Assembly (NCBI GenBank): GCA_035281845.1
Contig: DATEVL010000044.1
Coordinates: 1 to 6,788, forward strand
Reading direction: 5' to 3'
Source of the DNA: DATEVL01 sp035281845
Lineage (GTDB): Bacteria; Chloroflexota; Anaerolineae; Anaerolineales; E44-bin32
DNA length: 6,788 bases
This document shows, in pieces, positions 1 to 5,861 of the stretch. The notes under the pieces were generated by a model. That model had not been told where the DNA came from, did no database searches, and was given only the letters and a program-made list of their open reading frames with translations. Position 1 is the first letter of the stretch. Each line of letters opens with the position of its first letter. The position numbers and the translations under genes were made by a program.

Positions 1-447
1 GAGGACCTCGACCAGTGTGGCTTGACGATCTTCACCGACACGACGACACACGTCGGCTCATCCGAGTTTTCGTTCTCCCCGTTCCTTGGCCAGGGGATCG
101 AACTCCCGGCGATGGCACCGGGCGAGACGATCCAGGTGCCGATCGCCCTCGAGAGGAAGTTCACCGAAATCACCCCGGCCATGCGGGACGCCGTGCTCGC
201 CGCGCTGCAAGCCAGCGGAACCCCCGGGGGAGCGATCGGCGGCATGATCAGCGGCGCCGCAAGCTACTCCACGGGGAGCGGCGTCGTCAGCGGCGCAGAC
301 CTGATCACCTGGCTGGCCATGTACAACGGCGGCAGCCTCGAGGTGAAACTGAGCGGGTCACCGTTCCTGACGGTCGTCGACGGCGTCGGGAAGAGCTTGC
401 CGTGCGTGGCGGAGGAGACGTGGTCCACCGGCATCCCGACGCCCTGA
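1..447 (+). CDS. C-terminal part of an unrecognised, probably secreted protein (5' end off the window)
   Basis: The frame is open from base 1 to a TGA at 445-447, so only the last 148 residues are visible. A TTG at 22 could be read as a start, but codons 1-7 before it are also open (reading EDLDQCG) and there is no ribosome site before it, so I treat the gene as truncated by the window edge. I recognise no family. The visible part alternates beta-prone segments with Gly/Ser-rich turns, for example a Gly/Ala/Ser-rich stretch around residues 75-100. It has only two cysteines, at residue 6 and near the C-terminus in the motif LPCVAEE, which could form a disulfide. There is no transmembrane segment in the visible part. 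It lies 55 nt upstream of four lipoprotein genes on the same strand, so an extracellular location is a reasonable inference. Function is unknown. Confidence 0.7.
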   Translation, partial: EDLDQCGLTIFTDTTTHVGSSEFSFSPFLGQGIELPAMAPGETIQVPIALERKFTEITPAMRDAVLAALQASGTPGGAIGGMISGAASYSTGSGVVSGADLITWLAMYNGGSLEVKLSGSPFLTVVDGVGKSLPCVAEETWSTGIPTP

Positions 448-448
448 C

Positions 449-476
449 CGCCCGCCGGTCCGCTCTCTTGCGGGCG
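449..476 (+). terminator. GC-only hairpin after gene 1 (possible weak terminator or processing stem)
   Basis: Two bases after the first gene's stop codon, CGCCCGC (449-455) pairs perfectly with GCGGGCG (470-476) around a 14-nt loop. No T-run follows, so this is not a canonical intrinsic terminator. In DNA of this GC content a 7-bp GC stem can occur by chance. The hairpin ends 12 nt before the Shine-Dalgarno sequence of the next gene. Confidence 0.3.
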
Positions 477-488
477 ACGGGCCCGGCT

Positions 489-494
489 GAGGAG
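489..494 (+). promoter_or_regulatory. Shine-Dalgarno sequence choosing the start of gene 2
   Basis: GAGGAG is placed 8 nt before the ATG at 503 and 5 nt before a TTG at 500. The spacing and codon both favour ATG 503 over the one-codon-longer TTG start. Confidence 0.7.
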
Positions 495-502
495 CAGTTT
501 TG

Positions 503-1147
503 ATGACGAAGTGCTGGATCAACCTCATCTTTGGCGCCTCGGCGCTCGTCCTGGCGGGGTGCAGCAGCGGCGGCCCGCCCGCACCGCAAACCGCAATCCT
601 ACGGGACGATTTCACCGGCCCCGCGTGCCGCTTCGGCTCTCTCGAAGGGACAGCGTCTTTCGGCTACGGCTGCGCCGACGGCGAGTTCCGCGCCTGGATC
701 GACAATGATCAAGCCGCCTACGACTTCATCAGCGCCCCCGCCGGCGAGACGTTCGGCGACGTCCGTATCGAAGTCGACGCCCGCTTCGAATCCGGGGTGG
801 AGGCAGGCGCCTACCTCCTGTGCCGCGGCAGCCAGGCCTCGGGCAACTTCTATGTTTTCCGCGTGGGAGTCGACAGCTTGGCCGAGATCACCGATTTCCT
901 GAGCGGCGAGGAACAGGTGGCCCGCCTGTTCCCCATGCCCGAGGGCGCCCTCCGATCCGGCACCAATCATCTTCGCGCCGACTGCATCGGAGACACCCTG
1001 TCGCTCTTCGTGAACGGGAGCTTGATGCTTGAGCGGTCGATCGAAGGAAGTGTCTACGGGACGGGCGACGTCGGCCTCGGCGCCGGAGGCGGATCGCAGG
1101 GCCTGAGCGCCGTTCGTTTTGATAACTTGGTCGTCACCTCGCCCTAG
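503..1147 (+). CDS. Lipoprotein with a concanavalin A-like (LamG/DUF1080-type) domain
   Basis: This is a 214-residue protein. Residues 1-19 are a lipoprotein signal peptide, with a hydrophobic core and lipobox LAGC; Cys20 would be lipidated. A short Ser/Gly/Pro linker follows. From about residue 33 to the end the pattern matches the beta-sandwich domain common in Chloroflexota lipoproteins: a DDF opening (35-37), a DGEFR strand, an alternating strand FGDVRIEVDARF (84-95), a NHLRADCIGDTLSLFVNG block (155-172) and a closing FDNLVV strand. The fold call is by recognition of the pattern, not a search. Mature cysteines 42, 57, 107 and 161 could form two disulfides, fitting an exported protein. Related domains bind or act on carbohydrates, but I see no catalytic residue set here, so a binding or structural role at the cell surface is more likely. 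It starts 55 nt after gene 1 and ends 23 nt before the next gene. Confidence 0.8.
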   Translation: MTKCWINLIFGASALVLAGCSSGGPPAPQTAILRDDFTGPACRFGSLEGTASFGYGCADGEFRAWIDNDQAAYDFISAPAGETFGDVRIEVDARFESGVEAGAYLLCRGSQASGNFYVFRVGVDSLAEITDFLSGEEQVARLFPMPEGALRSGTNHLRADCIGDTLSLFVNGSLMLERSIEGSVYGTGDVGLGAGGGSQGLSAVRFDNLVVTSP

Positions 1148-1153
1148 GGCGAG
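1138..1153 (+). repeat. Perfect 16-bp palindrome spanning the stop codon of gene 2
   Basis: CTCGCCCTAGGGCGAG equals its own reverse complement and contains the TAG stop (1145-1147). As RNA it folds into a 6-bp stem with a CUAG loop. It sits 6 nt before the Shine-Dalgarno sequence of the next gene. No T-tract follows, so it may be an attenuation or mRNA-stability stem, a DNA-binding palindrome, or chance. Confidence 0.45.
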
Positions 1154-1159
1154 CCACAC

Positions 1160-1166
1160 GGAGGAG
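1160..1166 (+). promoter_or_regulatory. Shine-Dalgarno sequence of gene 3
   Basis: GGAGGAG, followed by the purine run AGGG, lies directly before the ATG at 1171. The core spacing is 4 to 7 nt depending on which GGAG/GAGG register pairs. It supports this start. Confidence 0.7.
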
Positions 1167-1170
1167 AGGG

Positions 1171-1731
1171 ATGCGCATCCATCGAACCGGACTCGGGCTT
1201 TCCTCACTGATGCTGGCCGCTCTGGCCTGCGGTCCGGCGGGCGGGGCAGTCAACTCTCCGACCTCCCCCGCTCCGACCCTGGCCGGACCCACGGCGGCGC
1301 CGGCGAGCCAGGCCACAAGCGCTCCCGCCTCGTCCGACATCGACGTCTCCTCCTACATCGCCTGCGAGATCGTCACGGCGCAGGACGTCGCCGATCTTGT
1401 CGGCGGGCCGATCTACCGCGAATTGGAGCAGGAACCGGGGCCCGGCTGTATTTACGAAGTCGAGGCCGGGCCGGACGGCTACGCCCAGTTCATCGTCTAT
1501 GTCCAGCCGCCCAACCTGATCGAAGCGATGATCGAGACGCTTCCCGAGGAACTCGGCCAGCCCGTGGCGGGAGTGGGCGATGAAGCTTTCCTCGACTACA
1601 ACGATGGGTCAGAGACCTACGACTTGGTCGTTCTCGTGCGCGGCCGCTTCGGCCTGGAGGTCATCGGCGAGGGCGAGGACTGGGTTCGGGGGATCGGGGA
1701 GTTGTTCCTGTCGCGGCTGGTGGGGCCGTAA
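1171..1731 (+). CDS. Small lipoprotein with a DUF3558-like domain
   Basis: This is a 186-residue protein. The signal peptide ends in ALAC, with Cys20 as the likely lipidation site; the -3 residue is Ala rather than the usual Leu, so the lipobox is relaxed. Residues 21-58 are a low-complexity Pro/Ala/Ser/Thr linker, typical of a tether to the membrane. The folded part, from about residue 60, has the layout of DUF3558-type lipoproteins: a first Cys in the motif IACEIVTAQDVADLVGG (Cys65), a second Cys about 28 residues later in GPGCIYEV (Cys93), a beta strand, then VAGVGDEAFL and a final strand-helix pair. DUF3558 is best known from Actinobacteria and its function is unknown, so the match is by motif layout only. 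The start is supported by a purine-rich ribosome site and by the signal peptide. It lies 23 nt after gene 2 and 40 nt before gene 4. A binding or accessory role at the cell surface is a guess. Confidence 0.75.
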   Translation: MRIHRTGLGLSSLMLAALACGPAGGAVNSPTSPAPTLAGPTAAPASQATSAPASSDIDVSSYIACEIVTAQDVADLVGGPIYRELEQEPGPGCIYEVEAGPDGYAQFIVYVQPPNLIEAMIETLPEELGQPVAGVGDEAFLDYNDGSETYDLVVLVRGRFGLEVIGEGEDWVRGIGELFLSRLVGP

Positions 1732-1760
1732 GTTTCACCTGGGAACGAACTCGATACGGT

Positions 1761-1766
1761 GGAGGT
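1761..1766 (+). promoter_or_regulatory. Shine-Dalgarno sequence choosing the start of gene 4
   Basis: GGAGGT ends 5 nt before the ATG at 1772. The reading frame is open upstream as far as 1580, inside gene 3, but only ATG 1772 combines a ribosome site with a signal peptide. A nearer ATG at 1767 is in another frame and overlaps this site. Confidence 0.8.
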
Positions 1767-1771
1767 ATGAG

Positions 1772-4000
1772 ATGAGGCGTGGCGCAACCGCAACGAGGGC
1801 TCTCGTCGTCATGGTCGGCGCCTCGCTTGCCTGCGGCTTGCCGGCGGCGGGCGGGGCACCGCCAAGGACGGCGTCTCCCAGCGACGCTTCCACTGAGGCC
1901 AGCGGCATCCCAACTCCGACTGCCACCAGCTCCCCGCCGGGCGAGTGGGTCGAGATCGAGCCGCCGCCTCCCGCCGGAATCCTCGATGCCCTGCAGATGG
2001 CAGTCGAGTCCGGTGAAATGACCTATGAAGAGTCGCTGGTCACCGGGCTCCAGATCCTGGCCGGCGAAGTCGAAGCGCAGTCCGTCTTCGCCGAGTTGCC
2101 GACCTCCATGGAAGGAACCGGTGTGCTCTTCGACGCTCAGCGCTACCTGCAGACCGGCGCGGACTCCGCCACCAAGGGCGAGATCGAGCGGCTGCTCCGC
2201 ATCCTCGCTCCCCTTCCGGACGTTCTTCTTCCCTATTCGTCTCCCGAGGGCATGTCCCGGCGCCTCGGCGGAGGCCTATTGCGGCCGCGCTACGCAGAAC
2301 AGGACTGCGCCCAACTGTACGCCGAGGGATTCCCTGCCGGATCGACGGCCCAGTGCTTCCTGTACAAGGAAGCCACCGTCGGGTCGAGCAAGATTCAGGT
2401 CTTCTACCCGATCACCACGCTGCCATCCGGATTCACGACCGCCTACGCCGACGCCGCCATGCAGGCGGTGGTCGACTCGATCAAGCAGTACGCCGCGCTG
2501 AGCCTCCCCGGCAAAGGGACGGTTCTGAAGAACGTCCAGGTGGTCTTTACTTTGCTGGAGAGCAAGGGGGCGGACGCCTTTGCCGTCGTCCCGACCGACC
2601 CGGGGCAGGAACCGTGTCAGGTGATCCTCTATCCCCTGGCGATCAGCAACAACGAAAACAAGAAGGGCGGTGTGCCCTCCACGCCCGGAGGCCCGCCTCC
2701 GGCCTACGCCCTGTTCCAGCAGACCGTCGCCCACGAGATGTTCCACTGCTTCCAGGTCTGGAACTTCCCCGCGCTATCGGCCAACGCCACGTGGGGGGTG
2801 AACGACTGGTGGGGGGAGTCCACCGCCACCTACTTCTCGAACGTCGTTTATCCTGCGACCAACGAAGAGTGGCGCTGGCTCAATACCTGGGGCTACAACT
2901 CGGGCAAGACCTCGCTGGCGTACCGCAGCTACGACAACTTCGGCTTCTTCCAGTACCTGGGTAACAAGATCGGCAACAATGGCATCCTAAGCCTGATTCA
3001 GTCGCTGGGCGCCGCCGCCGCCGGCGATGAAGCTGCCCAGGAAGCCCAGCTGGCCAAGTTCCCAAACATCCAGGTTCTGTTCGACAACTACGCCCGCGAC
3101 TACATGGACGGCAAGATCGCCGACACCTCCAAGGCCCTGTTCCCCACCGCCCCCGCCTTCGTCCTTCCGGAGTACCGCCTCGATGTCCTGCAGGCCGAGA
3201 CGCTCCATCTCGGCGCGCCGCCGTTCACTCTTATGCGGTACGGGCTGACTTTCGGGTCCGGGAACGAGTACAAGCTCGCCCCGACGATCACCGGCGGCGG
3301 CGGCCTCGACACCAGCCGCCCGCGGGATGTCGTCGGCGCCTGGGCCGATCTGCCGCCGACCATCAAGGCTTCGTGCGCCTTCACCAAGCACTACTTCCTG
3401 ATGACCAGCACGCTGGCGCCGGGCGACCTGTTCAACATCGACCTGGGGGTCACGCTGGGCGATCCCGTGGGCTGCGATCAGTGTCTCATCGGCACCTGGG
3501 ATATCAACCTCGATAGCTTCGCCGCCTACTCTGAGGCTCCCTTCGAGGAAATGCCCGGCTTCTACCAGTTCGACGCCGCCGGGGGATTGTGGCGCTACCG
3601 CTTCCGCGCCGATGGGACGATGCGAGGCGAGTTCGACTTCTTCTACACCTACAGCCTGCTCCAGGCAGGCGGCGAGTTCGGAGCCGACATCACTACCAAC
3701 GGCAAGATCGACATCGACGGGACTGGGGAGGGGACCTACCTCTCGGATGGGCTCAGCAACCTGACCTTCAGCCTCGTCAAGGACAGTGTCAGCCTGACCG
3801 ATGAGATCTACATCAACGGCCAGAAGCTCGATGCCAGCGTGTTCGGCTCGGTGTCGGGTGGCTACGGTTTCGCCTCAGGCGATACAACGGTGTACTCGTG
3901 CGATGCCGAGGCCGGCGAGCTCCTGATCAGCGTTGCGCCCCAGGCGAACCTGCCGCCGATCCAATACGACCGGGTGTCGACGGATCCGACGAAGCCGTAG
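1772..4000 (+). CDS. Putative zinc metallopeptidase lipoprotein (HExxH, gluzincin-like) with a C-terminal beta-rich domain
   Basis: This is a 742-residue protein. A basic, then hydrophobic signal peptide ends in SLACG, with Cys21 the likely lipid anchor (relaxed lipobox), followed by a Ser/Thr/Pro linker to about residue 55. Residues about 60-160 look helical and include EGTGVLFDAQRYLQ. The central region carries HEMFH at 321-325, then WWGESTATYF with Glu349 placed 24 residues after the second His. This HExxH plus downstream W-x-E-[SG]-x-A-x-Y arrangement resembles gluzincin (clan MA) peptidases, in which two His and a later Glu bind zinc and the first Glu is catalytic. I infer a peptidase but recognise no named family. 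A closing segment from about residue 574 (IGTWDI, then GLWRYRFRADGTMRGEF and repeated strands to YSCDAEAGELLIS) looks like a lipocalin-type beta barrel; this is weaker. Eight cysteines in the mature part (179, 195, 282, 326, 535, 568, 571, 710) fit an exported, disulfide-bonded protein. It is preceded by gene 3 (40 nt) and followed by a glycosidase gene (40 nt). Confidence 0.75.
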   Translation: MRRGATATRALVVMVGASLACGLPAAGGAPPRTASPSDASTEASGIPTPTATSSPPGEWVEIEPPPPAGILDALQMAVESGEMTYEESLVTGLQILAGEVEAQSVFAELPTSMEGTGVLFDAQRYLQTGADSATKGEIERLLRILAPLPDVLLPYSSPEGMSRRLGGGLLRPRYAEQDCAQLYAEGFPAGSTAQCFLYKEATVGSSKIQVFYPITTLPSGFTTAYADAAMQAVVDSIKQYAALSLPGKGTVLKNVQVVFTLLESKGADAFAVVPTDPGQEPCQVILYPLAISNNENKKGGVPSTPGGPPPAYALFQQTVAHEMFHCFQVWNFPALSANATWGVNDWWGESTATYFSNVVYPATNEEWRWLNTWGYNSGKTSLAYRSYDNFGFFQYLGNKIGNNGILSLIQSLGAAAAGDEAAQEAQLAKFPNIQVLFDNYARDYMDGKIADTSKALFPTAPAFVLPEYRLDVLQAETLHLGAPPFTLMRYGLTFGSGNEYKLAPTITGGGGLDTSRPRDVVGAWADLPPTIKASCAFTKHYFLMTSTLAPGDLFNIDLGVTLGDPVGCDQCLIGTWDINLDSFAAYSEAPFEEMPGFYQFDAAGGLWRYRFRADGTMRGEFDFFYTYSLLQAGGEFGADITTNGKIDIDGTGEGTYLSDGLSNLTFSLVKDSVSLTDEIYINGQKLDASVFGSVSGGYGFASGDTTVYSCDAEAGELLISVAPQANLPPIQYDRVSTDPTKP

Positions 4001-4022
4001 GCGTCCGCCTTCTATCGACGCC
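4000..4022 (+). repeat. Inverted repeat directly after gene 4
   Basis: GGCGTC (4000-4005) pairs with GACGCC (4017-4022) around an 11-nt loop. The first base is the last base of the TAG stop codon. There is no T-run, and the next gene's ribosome site begins 8 nt later. It may be a weak stem or chance in GC-rich DNA. Confidence 0.25.
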
Positions 4023-4029
4023 ACGCCTC

Positions 4030-4035
4030 AAGAGG
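4030..4035 (+). promoter_or_regulatory. Shine-Dalgarno sequence choosing the start of gene 5
   Basis: AAGAGG sits 5 nt before the ATG at 4041. The frame is open further upstream into gene 4, but that extension is Arg-rich and would bury the signal peptide, so ATG 4041 is the start. Confidence 0.65.
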
Positions 4036-4040
4036 TTTGC

Positions 4041-5762
4041 ATGGCTCACCTCAGAACTCGTTCTGTCGCTCTGCTACCGCTGCTTCTGGCGGCCTGCAAC
4101 GCCCCGACACCAACGATCCTTCCGACCCTGGCGGCGCCAGATTCCGTGCCCGCGGCGGTCACCTCAGCGCCGACGCGCATCCCGAACTGGACAATGCCCG
4201 ATCACCGCATTGGAATACGGTCTGTCAACGGGATCGGCGAGCTTTTCGAGCGGGGGAGCGGGGAGCCCTTCGTCGTCCGCGGGGCCAACTATGCCTTCGT
4301 CCCGGTGGCCGGCGGTCGTTACGAACTCTTATTGCTCAAGGACGGCGTCTACGACGGAGTGCGAACCCGCCAGGACTTCGCCCGGTTGGCCGCCCTCGGC
4401 TACAACTCGGTACGGGTCTTCCTCGACCACTGCGCCAAGGGCCCCGGCTGCATCGGCGATGCCGACAACGCCGGATTGAATCCGGGCTACCTCGACAACA
4501 TCGCCGACATGATGTCGGCGGCGCGCCAGTCCGGCCTTTTCATCCTGTTCACCTCAAACGACCTGCCCGATCAGGGAGGCTACGCCGAGGAGGCCAACGC
4601 CCAGTTCGGCGGCTCGTTCGGTGGCTACCGCAATTCCTACTACCTCACCCCGGCCGCGATCAGCGCCACACGGCGCTACTGGCGCGACCTTCTGACCGGC
4701 TTGCTCGAGCGCCAGGCCGCCTTCGACGCTGTGCTGGCCTGGGAGCTGGTCAACGAGCAATGGATGTTCGCCGATCAGCCGCCGCTCTCGCTGAACTCCG
4801 GCCTCATCGAAACAACAACCGGAACCTACGATATGGCCGACCCGGCGCAGAAGGAGGACATGGTCGACGAAGGGCTCATCCACTACATCGCCCAGATGAA
4901 GGAGGAGATTCTGGCCCATGACCCGAAGGCCCTAGTGACGATGGGCTTCTTCGCTCCCGAGATCGCCGCTCCTGGGTGGTACCTGCGGACGTCCCGGCTC
5001 CTGGCCGAGTCGGACCTCGACTTCTTCGACTTCCACGCCTACCCGGGCGGGCCTCCCTTGAGCGAGTACCCGACCCACTTTGGGATGGAGGGCTATACGG
5101 CGAAGCCGATCGTGCTCGGAGAGTACGGTCCGTTCCGGCATCACTACGCGACGATCGAGTCGGCTGCGCGAGCGGTCACGAACTGGGTCGCCGAGTCTTG
5201 TTCTCATGGCTTCGACGGCTGGCTCTACTGGACGTATTGGCCGGCCAACCCGGAAATCGACGATCGAACGTGGGGCCTGACGGACGAGAACGGCTACATG
5301 CTCGACTTGTTGGCTCCGGTGAATCAGCCCGATCCGTGCGTGCCGGCAGCGATTCCTGGGGGCAACGTCGCCTATGGCAAGCCGGTCGGGGCCTCCGCCT
5401 CGCTTCCTGCCGAACCGCCGTCAAACGCTGTCGATGAGAGTGCCGGCACTCAATGGGGTTCGGGCAGCGACGCGCCGCAGTGGATCGAGGTCGACCTGCA
5501 AGGTGCGTACCGGGTAACGGAAGTACGCTTGCTCGTGTCGCAGTATCCGGAGGGTCCGACGGTCCACCGGGTCTACTTTCGTCGCGCCGGAGTGTTGGAA
5601 CGGATCCACGATTTCGCCGGCGATACCCACCCCGGGGACTGGTTGATCTTCTCCTCGCCGGTGCCGTCCGACGATGTCACGGCCGTCAGAGTCGAGACAC
5701 TGAGCAGCCCGTCGTGGGTCGCTTGGTCCGAAATCCAGGTGTACGGCGAAACGACGCGCTGA
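4041..5762 (+). CDS. Lipoprotein glycoside hydrolase, clan GH-A (GH5-like), with C-terminal F5/8 type C domain
   Basis: This is a 573-residue protein. Its signal peptide has a canonical LAAC lipobox (Cys19), followed by a Pro/Thr/Ala linker. Residues about 50-430 form a GH-A type (beta/alpha)8 barrel: opening VRGANY, NSVRVFL with the conserved Arg125, WELVNEQ with the predicted acid/base Glu239 preceded by Asn238, FDFHAYP with His332, VLGEYGPF with the predicted nucleophile Glu361, and WLYWTYW with the subsite aromatic Trp397. All expected catalytic elements are present, so a retaining endo- or exo-glycosidase is likely, of cellulase/mannanase-like style; the substrate cannot be read from the sequence. 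Residues about 442-570 match an F5/8 type C (discoidin, CBM32-like) domain: NVAYGKPV, SNAVDESAGTQWGSG, APQWIEVDLQGAYRVTEVRLL, and a closing SEIQVYG. Such domains bind sugars or surfaces. The enzyme would act outside the cell, tethered to the membrane. It is the last gene of the co-directional block and faces recN. Confidence 0.88.
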   Translation: MAHLRTRSVALLPLLLAACNAPTPTILPTLAAPDSVPAAVTSAPTRIPNWTMPDHRIGIRSVNGIGELFERGSGEPFVVRGANYAFVPVAGGRYELLLLKDGVYDGVRTRQDFARLAALGYNSVRVFLDHCAKGPGCIGDADNAGLNPGYLDNIADMMSAARQSGLFILFTSNDLPDQGGYAEEANAQFGGSFGGYRNSYYLTPAAISATRRYWRDLLTGLLERQAAFDAVLAWELVNEQWMFADQPPLSLNSGLIETTTGTYDMADPAQKEDMVDEGLIHYIAQMKEEILAHDPKALVTMGFFAPEIAAPGWYLRTSRLLAESDLDFFDFHAYPGGPPLSEYPTHFGMEGYTAKPIVLGEYGPFRHHYATIESAARAVTNWVAESCSHGFDGWLYWTYWPANPEIDDRTWGLTDENGYMLDLLAPVNQPDPCVPAAIPGGNVAYGKPVGASASLPAEPPSNAVDESAGTQWGSGSDAPQWIEVDLQGAYRVTEVRLLVSQYPEGPTVHRVYFRRAGVLERIHDFAGDTHPGDWLIFSSPVPSDDVTAVRVETLSSPSWVAWSEIQVYGETTR

Positions 5763-5861
5763 GTTGATATGAGGGCGAGGCGTGGGCAATGCCGGCGTGA
5801 GAAGCTGGGCGTCGCCACGTGGCCGCCGGGTGGCAGGCCGCGCGGCAGGTCCAGCCTGATC
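5763..5861. other. Convergent intergenic gap with two 10-bp palindromes
   Basis: This 99-nt gap separates the stop codons of the glycosidase gene and the opposing recN. It contains GCCACGTGGC at 5814-5823 and GCCGCGCGGC at 5837-5846, each its own exact reverse complement. Either could serve both strands as a short stem, but neither has a T-tract on either side, so a terminator function is only possible. I see no open frame or RNA gene in the gap. Confidence 0.4.

Noticed and set aside
599..1207. A - strand open frame of 202 codons opposite gene 2
   Set aside because: It lies antisense to a lipoprotein gene with a good start and domain pattern, and has no ribosome site or recognisable domain.
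1736..1766. Possible stem hiding the ribosome site of gene 4 (ACCT at 1737-1740 with AGGT at 1763-1766)
   Set aside because: Only four base pairs can form, which is too weak to support a regulatory claim.
1580..1771. N-terminal extension of gene 4 by 64 codons
   Set aside because: It overlaps the end of gene 3 in another frame, has Ser/Arg-rich shadow composition, and would bury the lipoprotein signal peptide that starts at 1772.
2793..2816. Two G6 runs (2793-2798 and 2811-2816) near the codon for Glu349, considered as phase-variable tracts
   Set aside because: Six-base runs are short for phase variation and common in GC-rich genes. The frame is intact through both. They matter only as possible sequencing-indel sites.
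4037..4921. Long + strand open frame of 294 codons in another frame of the glycosidase gene
   Set aside because: The translation is Arg/Pro/Gly-rich with no motif, and it overlaps fully with clear GH-A catalytic motifs. It is a shadow of GC-rich codon bias.
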